Positions 23,501 through 29,739 are shown, numbered from the stretch's first letter. The stretch: 64,000 bases of DNA from Argyresthia goedartella (GCA_949825045.1 OX463813.1:6758001-6822000); one strand, 5' to 3'. Numbers and translations: made by a program. The notes: generated by a model not told the origin, from the sequence alone.

Positions 23501-26500
23501 GCAAAGTTGCACCCACTTATAGCCAGGAATGCGACAAGTATTGTTGTAACTTTGACACGTCATTTGTGTAACTTTGACACATCATTTGTTTAACTTTGAC
23601 ACATCATTTGTGTAACTTAAATACGTTATTTGTGTTACTTTGACACATCATTTGTGTAAATTTGACACGCCATTTGTGTTACTTTGACACATAACTTTAA
23701 AACGTCAATTGTGTTACTTTGACACATCATTTGCATAACTTCAATACGTCATTTGTTACTTTGACACATCATTTGTGTTACTTTGACACATCATTTGTGT
23801 ATTTTTGACACGTCATTTGTGTAACTTTGACACGTAATTTGTAAAAGTTAACTATAGTAAGTCAGTTTTGTAATAAGACTCGTCATTTGTCTAATTGAAA
23901 CATCATTAGTGTAACCGTAACCAAGTCATTTGTGGAATTATGATTCATTTGAGCAACTATGACTGTATGTATCTTCGGGAGTTATGCGACGTTGTCAAAT
24001 CGACCTGACGACCAGCTCGTGTAACTTTGACACGTAATTTTTGTAACTTTGACACGTTATTTGTGTAACTTTGACCAGTCATTTGTGTAACTTTGACATG
24101 CCATTGGTGTAACTCAAATATAATAAGTCAGTTTTGTAACTATTACACGTCATTTGTGTAACTAAAACGTCATTTGTACAGTTACCAGTTAACCTAGAAG
24201 TTTGTGTAATAATGACTAGTTTTTGAAACTATGACTGTGTCAATCTCAGGGAATTAATTATGCGGCGTTGACAAACCGACCTGACATCAAGCTCGCGTAA
24301 CTTAGGCAGCTGCGCGGTGAGCGTTATCACCTCGCGCCAGTTGCTGAACAGGTTGCGCGACACGTCGACGCAGCGCGCCTGCGGGCAGACAGCGGCGACG
24401 TCACCGGTGGTGGCCACGTTCTGGTCGCTGACGCACACTTCCAGGAGGGACTTTCTGGAAGGGCGCACAACATGACATTTGTATTCAGGGACATGCCAAT
24501 CTGTAGACTGCTTCTAAGGATACCCTGCGTCGTGGGAACTAGAGACAGCGATTTCACAGCCTTGACCACCCACGCCGTGTCCGCTCCAGTATTGGATTGT
24601 AATATTGTTAAAAATCCCATACACTGTCTTACCAATGTAGCCAGTTTTGACTTGCAAAATTGTGTAAGGTGTAGAATGGGAGTAGGATTCAAATTTCGCG
24701 CCTATGCCAATTTATCCTTTACCTTCCATTCCCTTTATCCACTCACGCGTGGGTAGAAGAAAAGAAGAGGATGACAGCTGTCATAGACACCACACTTTTG
24801 CCACGACTTCCGAGTGCGCCACGGATCGGTTCGGTCGACATTACCGTTTTGTCCCGTCAACTGCTTTTCTATGGGCTCGAGTCCTCGCGTCGCCTTACAA
24901 CCGTCGCGATAAGGAGAATCAGCAACCTCACCCGATGAACGGAAAGTGATTGAAGCCCACTCAAATCAGGCAAGAACACCAGAAGCCTCAGACTCATCAT
25001 TGAACCAGCGAAGAGGAGCACGCGTGAGTTTCATCTCCTTCAATCTTTTCCCACCAAATTGTACCTTTTCAACTTATTAAATGGGCCACCTAGGAAAGTA
25101 GAAGCCACAGGTCATAGGTTTAAAACGTGTTATCTCTCATGTCTTTATGTAGATATTAATTAGAACTCACTGCTTTTGGTGAATCTTCTCAAAGCCCACC
25201 ATCTCGATGAAGGGGGCTCCCATCTCTCGCTTCCACTCATTGATCACCGTCCTTCGGTGAGCCGCTACCGTCTCATCCTGGAAAGTAGACAGAAGCTGTC
25301 AGCCTCTTAGGAACCACATAATACTAGCGTTTCCTTACTACTAGCGTTTGAGGTCGGGTTCGATCCCCGGCTGGGGGTAAACAAAAAACACCCCCAGGTC
25401 TTGGATGTTTATGTGTGTGATGTCGCTGTTTCTGGTACCCACGACACAGGGTATCTTAGTGTGGGGCCAGAAGCAATGTATGTGCCTGAAATCTGAATGT
25501 GAATGTTTATGTTTCCCAGGTTCTCAAAAGAAAACCTGACCAAATTGTGATCTTCTACTGGGTTTGGGTGAAATAGAATATGTATTCATTATATATGTCA
25601 ATATAATATTGTCAAAACCGTTAGTTGATAAACTAGCATTTTTTTCTCATCAGTTGGTCAACTATCGACAGATAGCAAACTGTAGCGTACTGCTTACTAT
25701 ATGACGCATTATTTGATAAAGTAATGGTTAAAACCATTAAATAGCTAACTGGTTTAAACTTGAATTGCAAACTAAATACCATGGCAACCACTGCGGTAGC
25801 TTAGGTGAAGACTAGAGGGGGTGAGTGCAGCAAAGCCCCTGAATAGTCTTCGTGTCAGGTTGACATGTAAGAACAAAAGAAACGTAAATTCTAAACCCTG
25901 TTGGTCTGGTTTACTGTCTGTTGATAGTTGATCAACTAATGCGTTAGCTTAACTAACAGTTTTGACTATCTTATGGTGACATAGATTAAATATCATATTT
26001 ACATTAGTAATTAAAGGTAGTCATTACAACTTATTGCGCACAGACTGCTCTTACTAGCAATAGACTGTCCAGTCCTGCTTGGGTGTGCTGGAAGAAATCT
26101 TTTGATAGAGATAAGCTTGCCTTTGTACATGAGTGGTATGTATTCTTACTTATTATTTACCCTGCAATAATGAATATTAAAATAGTCACAATAGAGGACT
26201 GATCACCCGCACTTGTTTCAACAGGCATCCCATCCTCATCAACATCTGTCTAATTTGTGATCTTACAGACACATTTAATAATTGTAAAATTAAAATCATA
26301 TTATCATGCCATTATTTGAAAGGAGAAGAAATGTTTTTGGGAGGGAATGTTGCTCACATCCATTGGATCCCAACACCCTACACATTTTCAATAAAAAAAA
26401 ACAGGTTGTTGATAGAGAAGCTGGCCAAATTGTGATCTTTCAAATACTTGTGACACTGGCAAAAGAGGTTAGTGCGCCAATTCATAAAACAAGGAGAAGA

Positions 26501-27863
26501 AATGTTGTAAACAATTGTAAGTCATACAATAAGTTCACAAAGGAGATGGTATCAGAATTGACCCATTAACAACTAAGAATTTGTAACAACCAAAATGTGT
26601 GCCAAAAAATTTCTTAAAATGAAGGAAATGACCAAACAGAAGTTATAAAACATGCTAACCCATGGGGTATCAACGATACAGCCTGACAAAGTTTGTATGC
26701 GATGACCTTGATATTTTCACCTGTATGCTGCCACCTACTACTAGAACTATTTTATAGTGCTGGAATTTTAGAGTGTCATGGCGATTTGCAAATTATCTTG
26801 CAGATTATTGGAATGAATAGTTAGAATGAAACCTGCAAACAGTAGGACTCCAATAAGAATTCAATTGATACATTTGTTTGATTACGTGATTCTTTACCCC
26901 TTTTATTCTGCCTTTAGATTTATGCATTGGGATCAAATTACACAAAAACAAGACACTTAACTTGAAGAATATATTTTTTTTGTATTCACTGTTTTTGCTC
27001 AATAAAGTATATTGAATTGAATTGAATATCCTTATTGTTCCTTAAGGTTTATTGATATTTCAAAAAAACTTTGAAAGGCTATAACTTTCATACCCCATAG
27101 GTCAGCAGGTTATAACTTTGGTTGTGTGTTTCCTTCATTGTAAGGAATCTTTTGTATAAATTAATAAATGATGACCCAAATGGCCGAGTTGGCAGTGAAC
27201 CTGCCTATGAAGCCAAGGGTCCCGAGTTCGAGTCCCGATTGGGCTAGATCAATGTGAGTAAATAGTTTATTATTATTATTATAAATTTGTTCTCCTTTCA
27301 ATCCCAGGTAACTGCATACAGACTCACAAGGCTATACAACAAGTATTTAAGATCATTACATGCCCAAAAAAGTATTAGTAATGATATGTACTCCCACACA
27401 CAAACCTTATGGCTGCAACCTTAGGTGTGTAAGTAGGCTTTGTTCAGAAAAAAGGAATTGAAGCAACTAATATGACTTAAAAATGTCTGAAATGCAATAA
27501 TTGTATGAAAAATACCTCTTTATCTCCGTAGCAGCGCCTGATAGCCTCCGCACAGGTTTTCAGTGGGGCAATCTTGTTCGGGCGAATGAAGGAACCAGCG
27601 CCAGGTTTAGACGTCTTGAAATACTCAATATCGTCAAGACAACCGCCATGCTTGCCTCTAGAAGTCTCATCCCATTCCACTCCATACCAAACACCCTTGT
27701 ATCCGTGGACTTCGCCAATGTATTTCACTGTCCCGAAGTCGTCATTACATCGGACCCGACTGCCTATACGGACTTGGATCTCTCCTTCCTCGGTCACATT
27801 ATGGCTTGCCATGGACCCGTTGCAGAATTTTGGTATCAGGTTTACAGGCATAGCGCCCACCAT
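2429..27863 (-). CDS. TBCE: Tubulin-folding cofactor E, eight exons, 3' end outside window
   Basis: TBCE binds alpha-tubulin and works with cofactors B, C and D to assemble the alpha/beta-tubulin heterodimer in the cytosol. The coding segments join as 27516-27863, 25171-25277, 24281-24454, 21654-21899, 20668-20743, 14839-14931, 11938-12069 and 2429-2585, giving 1333 nt, or 444 codons plus one base. All junctions are GT..AG and all phases agree (0,2,2,2,0,0,0,1). Residues about 31-97 form a CAP-Gly domain with RGKHGG and GSFIRPNK. Residues about 140-395 are leucine-rich repeats. About 395-444 is the linker with [17 protein letters not shown], a TBCE signature. Vertebrate TBCE is about 527 residues, so the roughly 85-residue ubiquitin-like end is missing here and should lie to the left. 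The CAP-Gly domain excludes the TBCE-like paralogue (TBCEL). No exon carries a stop, so the gene looks functional although its introns are crowded with repeats. Confidence 0.96.
2586..3540. other. TBCE intron 7, part without recognised element
   Basis: AT-rich intron with a short GC-richer patch near 3200-3370. I see no coding segment or repeat that recurs elsewhere in the window. Confidence 0.5.
3541..3678. mobile_element. Small MITE with about 33-bp terminal inverted repeats
   Basis: The left end 3541-3573 and the reverse complement of the right end share GTCCACTCT, TTAAT and TTTTGACA blocks, about 28 of 33 positions. The inside is short and non-coding. Both ends abut TA, consistent with a Tc1/mariner-type MITE. 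Confidence 0.6.
3679..4494. other. TBCE intron 7, unassigned segment
   Basis: No gene seen. A 15-base motif, GCATCATATGATGCC or a one-base variant, occurs twice (about 3928 and 3979) as self-complementary copies. The remainder is AT-rich. Confidence 0.45.
4495..4602 (+). mobile_element. SINE-1 head (tRNA-derived), 5' half of a split copy
   Basis: This is a tRNA-like promoter head with box A (TGGCGCAGCGG) and box B (GGTTCGATCCC), followed by the start of the SINE body up to GTCTTGGATG. The other half resumes at 6701 after a LINE insertion. The same head is seen at 38671 and, reversed, near 40500. The tRNA fold is not intact, so this is a SINE and not a tRNA gene. Confidence 0.85.
4603..6700 (+). 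pseudogene. 5'-truncated non-LTR retrotransposon (reverse transcriptase relic) inside a SINE
   Basis: Frameshifted reading frames run in order. First comes a spacer after the endonuclease region with [12 protein letters not shown] and [16 protein letters not shown]. Next is the early RT segment with [16 protein letters not shown], then RT motif [20 protein letters not shown] at about 5458-5520, then the catalytic YVDD box ([10 protein letters not shown]) near 5735. The C-terminal frame 6376-6558 carries [21 protein letters not shown]. The element ends with an AATAAA-like tail at 6685. The endonuclease is missing at the 5' end, as expected of target-primed reverse transcription. The order of motifs fits a jockey/CR1-type element; the clade is not resolved. 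At least four frameshifts or stops make it dead. A TTAT duplication flanks it (4599-4602 and 6701-6704). Confidence 0.88.
6701..6815 (+). mobile_element. SINE-1 body, 3' half of the split copy
   Basis: It continues the SINE body with GTGACGTCGCTG, CCCACGACACAGGGTATCC and GGGCCAGAAGCAATG, and ends in a repeated TGTTTATGTTTA tail. The uninterrupted order is seen in the copy at 25350-25513, which shows where the LINE entered. Confidence 0.85.
6816..7185. other. TBCE intron 7, unassigned
   Basis: A moderately GC-rich stretch near 6880-7060 with an open frame on either strand. Neither frame gives a recognisable protein and I do not call a gene. Confidence 0.4.
7346..7903 (+). pseudogene. C-terminal part of an IS630/Tc1-type DDE transposase
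   Basis: The informative part is the last two thirds of a 185-codon frame. [19 protein letters not shown] is the third catalytic block of Tc1/IS630 transposases, with the final acidic residue in NPIE. It is followed by a basic segment and an acidic end with [10 protein letters not shown]. The catalytic domain's first two Asp blocks are absent, so the gene is truncated. The first 60 residues of the frame do not resemble the family and are probably read-through. It sits inside the inverted repeats of the enclosing element and on the plus strand, opposite to TBCE. Confidence 0.75.
8388..9335 (+). pseudogene. PIF/Harbinger (HARBI1-like) DDE transposase, degraded
   Basis: The reading frame is recognisable from [20 protein letters not shown] near 8475 to the stop at 9335. 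The DDE nuclease part is well kept: [10 protein letters not shown] (first Asp), [30 protein letters not shown] (second Asp) and [15 protein letters not shown] (Glu). All three catalytic residues are present. It is broken by a stop after GSFQQVM (about 8660), by a frameshift near 8455, and by a frameshift near 9120-9140 before the conserved [12 protein letters not shown] tail. An acceptor-like TTTCAG precedes the ATG at 8388, so an upstream exon is possible. Confidence 0.85.
9564..10470 (-). pseudogene. PIF/Harbinger Myb/SANT-like DNA-binding protein, two exons, degraded
   Basis: Exon 1 (about 10186-10470) encodes [18 protein letters not shown] and [17 protein letters not shown], the trihelix/SANT-like pattern of the Harbinger accessory protein. 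It ends at a GTAAGT donor. Exon 2 (9564-10100) follows a TTTTTTCAG acceptor and encodes a Lys-rich tail with a probable coiled coil near the end. A TAA stop lies inside exon 1, immediately after an 11-bp-arm palindrome (10243-10271). The accessory protein normally helps the transposase reach the nucleus and bind the ends. Confidence 0.75.
10243..10271. repeat. Short palindrome, 11-bp arms, 7-nt loop
   Basis: The arms CAACTGGTCCA and TGGACCAGTTG are perfect complements. It lies at the point where the Myb-like frame acquires its stop. Confidence 0.8.
11482..11660. other. TBCE intron 7, unassigned
   Basis: Short AT-rich segment between the transposon nest and the minisatellite; nothing recognised. 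Confidence 0.5.
11661..11876. repeat. 19-bp minisatellite, about 11 copies
   Basis: The unit is AATCATGTTTTCTATTATG, repeated head to tail with a few substitutions (AAACATG, CTATAATG, TTTACTATT). It starts about 60 bp inside intron 7, just downstream of the exon 7 donor. Confidence 0.93.
11938..12069 (-). CDS. TBCE: TBCE exon 7 (last LRR units)
   Basis: 132 nt, 44 codons, phase 0 at both ends, from acceptor CGTCTCCAG to donor CAG|GTACAT. It encodes [20 protein letters not shown] and ends AKIGNLQ. Leucine spacing is LRR-like, and the NP turn after LYLLK matches the family. Confidence 0.95.
12070..12940. other. TBCE intron 6, unassigned
   Basis: AT-rich sequence without recognisable coding potential or repeats shared with the rest of the window. 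Confidence 0.5.
13001..13028. repeat. Palindrome, 12-bp arms, 4-nt loop, inside RT relic
   Basis: TGCAGTCGGAAC and its exact complement surround CACT. The RT frame is lost here, between motif GDPLA and the YADD box. Confidence 0.85.
13986..14015. repeat. Palindrome, 14-bp arms, 2-nt loop, inside RT relic
   Basis: AAACCACACATTAA and its exact complement are separated by GT. The right arm reads in frame as part of the expected His...Cys zinc-finger half; the left arm looks like its inverted copy. Confidence 0.8.
14628..14832 (+). mobile_element. Rep-C element abutting the exon 6 splice donor
   Basis: It shares GATCACCAAA blocks, TTCTTACATGTTCAACCTAA and AAGGATAAAGGGGG with copies at 35217, 53945, 56855 (reversed) and 58060. 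The right side is truncated in its GC hairpin, 6 bp from the donor at 14838. Being non-coding and without a transposase, it is probably non-autonomous; the superfamily is unknown. Confidence 0.75.
14839..14931 (-). CDS. TBCE: TBCE exon 6 (LRR unit)
   Basis: 93 nt, 31 codons, phase 0 at both ends, acceptor TTTGCAG and donor GAC|GTGAGT. It encodes [20 protein letters not shown] followed by [11 protein letters not shown], an LRR with the NxI ending. Confidence 0.95.
14988..16570. repeat. 60-bp satellite array, about 26 copies, with higher-order structure
   Basis: The unit contains AAGAATACTTCGTCTATATA, GGGGTGGAATGTGTTATAAA and a CAGTCTCAGATT junction. Most units are 60 bp, with some 58 or 59 bp. 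A 178-bp block of three units is repeated at 14988-15165 and 15166-15343. A block of about 359 bp (six units, including variants GTCTATAAAG and GTCCGAATACG) recurs at roughly 15782-16140 and 16141-16499. The array ends about 55 bp upstream of the TBCE exon 6 acceptor. Confidence 0.95.
16571..16712. other. Spacer after satellite
   Basis: Contains an imperfect inverted repeat, AAGGAGTTGAATGGCCATA / TAGATAATTCAATCTCCTTC; otherwise nothing recognised. Confidence 0.4.
16713..17155 (+). repeat. Interspersed repeat with a GTCT microsatellite and a tandem block of about 115-120 bp
   Basis: A (TCTG)n run near 16790-16808 precedes sequence with TTCCCGGTTTCCGATTGAGC. Then a block with GATGATGGAGCTGGAAGGTG, GCAACCCCATCGAG and GGGCTCGTTTAATTTG occurs twice head to tail, from 16917 to about 17150. 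A divergent copy lies inside the Harbinger element at 10580-10690. Confidence 0.7.
17719..17885. mobile_element. MITE with terminal inverted repeats of about 56 bp
   Basis: The ends read GTTAAATCTTCC and GGAAAGATTTAAC. The arms continue with CAGTCCCAATTT and AAAAGCGTGTTACATT. The core is non-coding. It is inserted between the foldback arms, immediately next to the Tc1 target site. Confidence 0.85.
18093..19240 (-). pseudogene. Tc1-like transposase (DDE), frameshifted and catalytically altered
   Basis: The N-terminal frame 18674-19240 holds the paired helix-turn-helix DNA-binding region ([20 protein letters not shown], then [12 protein letters not shown]) and the first catalytic Asp in [11 protein letters not shown]. 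The C-terminal frame 18093-18599 holds [22 protein letters not shown] and [18 protein letters not shown]. The usual family motif at the second site has Asp in place of Ala and Pro in place of the second Ala, so the second catalytic Asp is lost. The Glu in IEHVWD remains. The frame breaks at 18689-18724 because of a palindrome with 16-bp arms just after the first Asp motif. The first Met at 19240 is probably upstream of the real start (MPDLTPSE). Confidence 0.93.
18689..18724. repeat. Palindrome, 16-bp arms, 4-nt loop, in Tc1 transposase
   Basis: CTTTTTACTGATGAAT and its perfect complement flank GCAG. The right arm is the original coding sequence for FTDES; the left arm duplicates it in inverse and shifts the frame. 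Confidence 0.92.
19641..19769. other. TBCE intron 5 spacer
   Basis: Nothing recognised beyond AT-rich sequence. Confidence 0.4.
19770..20035 (-). repeat. Rep-E interspersed repeat, reverse copy
   Basis: Contains GTCGCCGTTACTCCAGGCGG, AGCGCCAAACCACAT, ATAGCGTATTTTGTCAAAAA and GATTTCAGAATTACAGGAAA. It matches the reverse copy at 52110-52495 and, on the other strand, the copies at 31893, 49795 and 59850. Confidence 0.75.
20075..20520 (+). pseudogene. Non-LTR retrotransposon (jockey-like) C-terminal relic
   Basis: Frames on the plus strand read [40 protein letters not shown] and [10 protein letters not shown], the order found after the RT palm in jockey-type elements. A 29-bp-arm palindrome (20217-20285) separates the last two. 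Then a block of about 65 bp with TTACACTTCAAATTAAAAAT is duplicated in tandem (20322-20391, 20393-20455). Confidence 0.75.
20217..20285. repeat. Palindrome, 29-bp arms, 11-nt loop, in LINE relic
   Basis: The arms start CCAAATTTGAGATGCA and end with the complement TCTCAAATTTGG, with one mismatch. The right arm is the coding sequence for LERASQIW; the left arm is an inverted copy of it. Confidence 0.9.
20668..20743 (-). CDS. TBCE: TBCE exon 5 (LRR unit)
   Basis: 76 nt between TTTTCAG and GAG|GTAAGC. It completes a Ser codon from exon 4 and encodes [20 protein letters not shown] then DCDIE. It leaves phase 0. Confidence 0.95.
20800..21070. repeat. 22-bp satellite, about 12 copies, intron 4
   Basis: The unit joins GTCATTTGTGTAAC with GCTGACTA (22 bp), with variants GCTGGCTA, CTCTGGCTT and GTGTGACG. 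It begins about 55 bp upstream of the exon 5 acceptor. Confidence 0.93.
21071..21653. other. Rest of TBCE intron 4
   Basis: Contains scattered degenerate units of the 22-bp satellite (AATGACTAGTTATTG, TGAAGTCATTTGTGTAAT at 21390-21410). An exon-like GC-richer segment at 21470-21516 was rejected because of its phase. Confidence 0.6.
21654..21899 (-). CDS. TBCE: TBCE exon 4 (LRR units)
   Basis: 246 nt between CCCCTCAG and TAG|GTGTGT, phase 2 in and out. It completes AG|C (Ser) to give LDVSKNRM, then [20 protein letters not shown] and so on to LWLDGNPI. The repeated L..L.L..N pattern marks the LRR domain that contacts alpha-tubulin in the family. Confidence 0.96.
21900..22329. other. TBCE intron 3, upstream of exon 4 acceptor
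   Basis: AT-rich sequence with no recognised element. Confidence 0.4.
22330..22915 (+). mobile_element. Two LINE-Z 3' ends in tandem
   Basis: Two fragments end in the same tail, AATATCTACAGTAATAAAG or a one-base variant (22441-22465 and 22870-22895). The second also shows ATTTATAACAATTAATATTG and AGATCTGAAAAAACAATCTG. The tail recurs at 43600-43690, 57515-57700 and 62280-62480, where it follows the coding end of a reverse transcriptase. Confidence 0.75.
23262..23460 (-). pseudogene. Ghost copy of TBCE exon 3, split by a LINE tail
   Basis: On the minus strand 23405-23460 reads [18 protein letters not shown], against [19 protein letters not shown] in the real exon. After an inserted LINE-Z tail (about 23335-23398, reversed), 23262-23330 reads [11 protein letters not shown] against [11 protein letters not shown]. 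Its splice donor is no longer recognisable. It is a partial duplication lying about 1 kb downstream of exon 3 in the same intron. Confidence 0.85.
23950..24030 (-). pseudogene. Second partial copy of the exon 3/intron 3 junction
   Basis: The last exon bases, a CAG|GTCGAT donor at 24005/24004 and about 60 nt of intron match the true junction at 24281/24280 (CAG|GTCGGT), with a spacing of about 276 bp. The flanking block ATGACTGT...GTTATGCG matches too, so this is a tandem duplication of the junction with part of the satellite. Confidence 0.8.
24281..24454 (-). CDS. TBCE: TBCE exon 3 (first LRR units)
   Basis: 174 nt between CCTTCCAG and CAG|GTCGGT, phase 2 in and out. It encodes [20 protein letters not shown], then [20 protein letters not shown], then [10 protein letters not shown]. 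The donor is weak (GTCGGT), and it sits next to two decayed copies of itself. Codon use is GC-rich compared with the surrounding intron. Confidence 0.95.
24486..24565 (-). mobile_element. SINE-1 body fragment next to the exon 3 acceptor
   Basis: Reversed relative to the window: GATACCCTGCGTCGTGGGAA and ACTAGAGACAGCG match the SINE-1 body. It ends about 30 bp upstream of the exon 3 acceptor. Confidence 0.7.
24566..25170. other. TBCE intron 2, unassigned
   Basis: GC-richer sequence at 24770-25010, probably an old repeat, with open frames on the plus strand that are not recognised. It contains the palindrome ATGACAGCTGTCAT. Confidence 0.4.
25171..25277 (-). CDS. TBCE: TBCE exon 2
   Basis: 107 nt from CTTTCCAG to CA|GTGAGT, phase 0 in and 2 out. 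It encodes [20 protein letters not shown] and then [14 protein letters not shown], the segment between CAP-Gly and the LRRs (the family has an E/D-F/x-VGF motif here). Confidence 0.95.
25350..25513 (+). mobile_element. SINE-1, head-truncated copy
   Basis: Starts inside the tRNA-like head just before box B (GGTTCGATCCCCGG), followed by the whole body and the TGTTTATG tail. It shows the uninterrupted order that the 4495-6815 copy lost. Confidence 0.85.
25595..25983. mobile_element. MITE-A copy 1
   Basis: Ends with AGTCAAAACCG-type inverted repeats (the left end here is diverged: TGTCAATATAATATTGTCAA). Internal motifs are GTTAGTTGATAAACTA, ACTGGTTTAAACTTGAATTG and the GC hairpin followed by GGTTGACATGTAAGAAC. 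About 389 bp, non-coding. Confidence 0.85.
25984..27172. other. TBCE intron 1, mostly unassigned
   Basis: A fragment at 26075-26130 (GCTGGAAGAAATCTTTTGAT, GATAAGCTTGCCTTTGTACA) resembles the 3' end repeat also seen at 44095-44225. The rest has no clear element. A run of GAATTGAATT at 27010-27030 follows an AATAAA. Confidence 0.5.
27173..27284 (+). mobile_element. SINE-2 short copy (tRNA-derived)
   Basis: Box A region GGCCGAGTTGGCAGTG and box B GAGTTCGAGTCCC, then a jump to the family's 3' part (GGGCTAGATCAATGTG) and a TTATTATTATTA tail. The middle of the body is deleted. The stems are only partly complementary, so I do not call a tRNA gene. Confidence 0.75.
27516..27863 (-). CDS. TBCE: TBCE exon 1 coding part (CAP-Gly domain)
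   Basis: 348 nt, 116 codons, ending GAG|GTATTT. I chose the ATG at 27861-27863 because an in-frame TGA lies 12 nt upstream and the context is AGAATGG. A second good candidate is the Met at residue 18 (MASHNVTEE), which fits the usual short TBCE N-terminus better. CAP-Gly signs are [25 protein letters not shown] and [10 protein letters not shown]. Confidence 0.95.
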
Positions 27864-28957
27864 TCTAAAACGTTTTCAAAAATGGAACTTTTTGCGAGAA
27901 TAAAAACAGGCTGGTTTTTCTCAAAACACTTCTCACCTCAACACAACACAACTGTCAAAATTGTTTGATTAATTCTTGACAATGATTTTTTTAATAGTTT
28001 TACGGCTATGGAATCTAGTCCTTGCAGACAGTCTTTATTTTATTTCCCTTTTACAATCACGATAGGTATGTGAACACCTATTTCACTTTCACTTTATAAT
28101 TCCTTAACTGTATCTAAAAAAAATGTATTTGTACATAGGCATAAAACATTTTGGACTTGCCAAATACCAATAAATCTTCATTGCGGCGGGATACATCTCT
28201 GTAATTTGAGTATATCGAAAATTAATTTTGTGTTTGGATATCGTCTTTATTTCCTAGCTTTACATCCTTTGTTTTCTCAACAAACACTGGATATTCCGTG
28301 TTTGTTGAGTTGTCACTTATAATTGGGTGTAGAGTAAGCCCTATATTACTTATCCTGGTCTTGTGGAGATGTTCCAAAAGTATTTGTATTGTATTGCATT
28401 TATTTATTACTCATTTACAATAATCTCTTATTCTAATACAATAGCCCCGCGTATCGGACCACTTTCGTTTTTAGGCCTCAGGCGCAGCTAGCCGTCGTCG
28501 CCTCACTTTCAGAAGGCATTTTAATGCCTAAAACAAAAGTTTAGCCAATAAAATTGAATTTAAAATTGCGATCAGAATAACACTAACTTTTTCGACTTCC
28601 CGCCAAAAAGCTAAAAAGTCCCTTGAATGAACTCCCTTGACATTGTGTTTTTTTACGGCTCTGGGAACAAGCCTTGACAATCAAAAATTAGGTGCTGCCA
28701 TGTTAAAAAGTTTTGAAAGATTTATCTTGAGGGTTTTTAATAGAATTTCACTAATTTGATGCTTGAAAAAATTAATACATTCATGTAAAATATATTATAA
28801 TATATTGAAATATTAAAATTATAAACTAAATATTTCAATATATTTCTGCAATTAACATATGCTTTTATTAACAAATAACTATCACTTATATTTTCAAAAT
28901 TTTAGAAACAGTTTTTACCTATTATATATTATAAACTAAAACTAAACTATAACTGCA
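27864..28957. other. Upstream region of TBCE
   Basis: TBCE transcription should start a short way above 27863, but I see no clear TATA box. Further up are a 12-bp-arm palindrome (28276-28309) and an AT palindrome with perfect 16-bp arms (28799-28814, 28829-28844). Confidence 0.5.
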
Positions 28958-29119
28958 CTAAACTAAATTAAAAATTTCCCTGAGTTCACTGCCGGGCGGG
29001 AGGGTGCCCAAGACGCTGGCACTGTTACCTCGCTGTATCGCAATACTGATGCGTTGAGCGAGGTAGGCGCCAACTCTGCGGTCCCCTGACGCTTCTTCGA
29101 GCCTCTTCTTCAATATATT
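28958..29119 (-). pseudogene. C-terminal coding relic, probably of a transposable element
   Basis: A 53-codon open stretch ends in TAG: LKKRLEEASGDRRVGAYLAQ, RISIAIQRGNSASVLGTLP and ELREIFNLV. The codon use and GC content contrast sharply with the AT-rich surroundings. I recall similar C-termini in insect transposon-encoded proteins but cannot name the family. It is flanked by AT palindromes, which suggests an insertion. Confidence 0.45.
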
Positions 29120-29471
29120 TATATATTGAAATATTTAGTTGAAAGAGTAAAGTAATAAGCAAACACATGACTAAAAGTTAAATTTGCTAAAGCTAAAAAT
29201 CAGCATGACTCATCTTCATCAGAAATCCTCGATAGATGTCGCTAGCAGTATATTCCCTTCCCATTTGGCTTTTGAAGGAAATAACCCGACCAAATTCGGT
29301 AAAGCCAAATAGGGGCGATAATATTCCGATTGGTGTAATGGCGACTCTGGTCAGCGGCTCAGCGCTGATTATTGCTTATGAACGTATAAGTATCGCTTGT
29401 ACTTTGCTTGAAAGGCGTATGCAGTGGCTAGATTCGGAACGCTGGCCTACCTCGCCAGTTCAATGATCCAT

Positions 29472-29735
29472 TTATTTCCCTCGCTTCGTTGTCTCGCCGC
29501 GGGTGATAGCGCTTTCTCGCTCTGTGCTTTCAGAAATCGGGAAACGGGATGTAAAAAGCGATTTTCGACAAAAATGGCCACCCGTCGAAGTGTCCGGATT
29601 GTGTTTGTGAGGCGTTAAAATGGAAATAGATAGTTGTGCCAGTGATAATATGCATTTTTTAAGTGAACAATTGTTGTGTGCTGTGCAATAAATCATCCGG
29701 ATTGATCTCGACTTAGGATAACAGCTTCAAAATGA
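29472..29735 (+). promoter_or_regulatory. Putative promoter/first exon of a divergent gene, start codon at splice donor
   Basis: This region is CpG-richer than its surroundings. It ends with ATGAG|GTAAGT at about 29731-29736: a start codon followed at once by a strong donor. Two short upstream frames precede it, one of 13 codons at 29572 with CAAAATGG context and one of 25 codons at 29618. A gene with MR as its first residues and a long first intron would fit. No second exon was found. Confidence 0.35.
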
Positions 29736-29739
29736 GGTA

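Larger units (their letters stand above)
22925..24235. repeat. 22-bp satellite, intron 3, partly degenerate
   Basis: The main unit joins GTCATTTGTGTAAC with TTTGACAC (22 bp). It is dense at 23545-23850 and 24015-24200 and degenerate at 22925-23225. The 14-bp GTCATTTGTGTAAC core is the same as in the intron 4 array. Decayed TBCE exon 3 copies are embedded in it. Confidence 0.9.

Noticed and set aside
27477..27515. Extension of TBCE exon 1 beyond GDKE
   Set aside because: A GTATTT donor sits there, and exon 2 continues the family sequence in phase.
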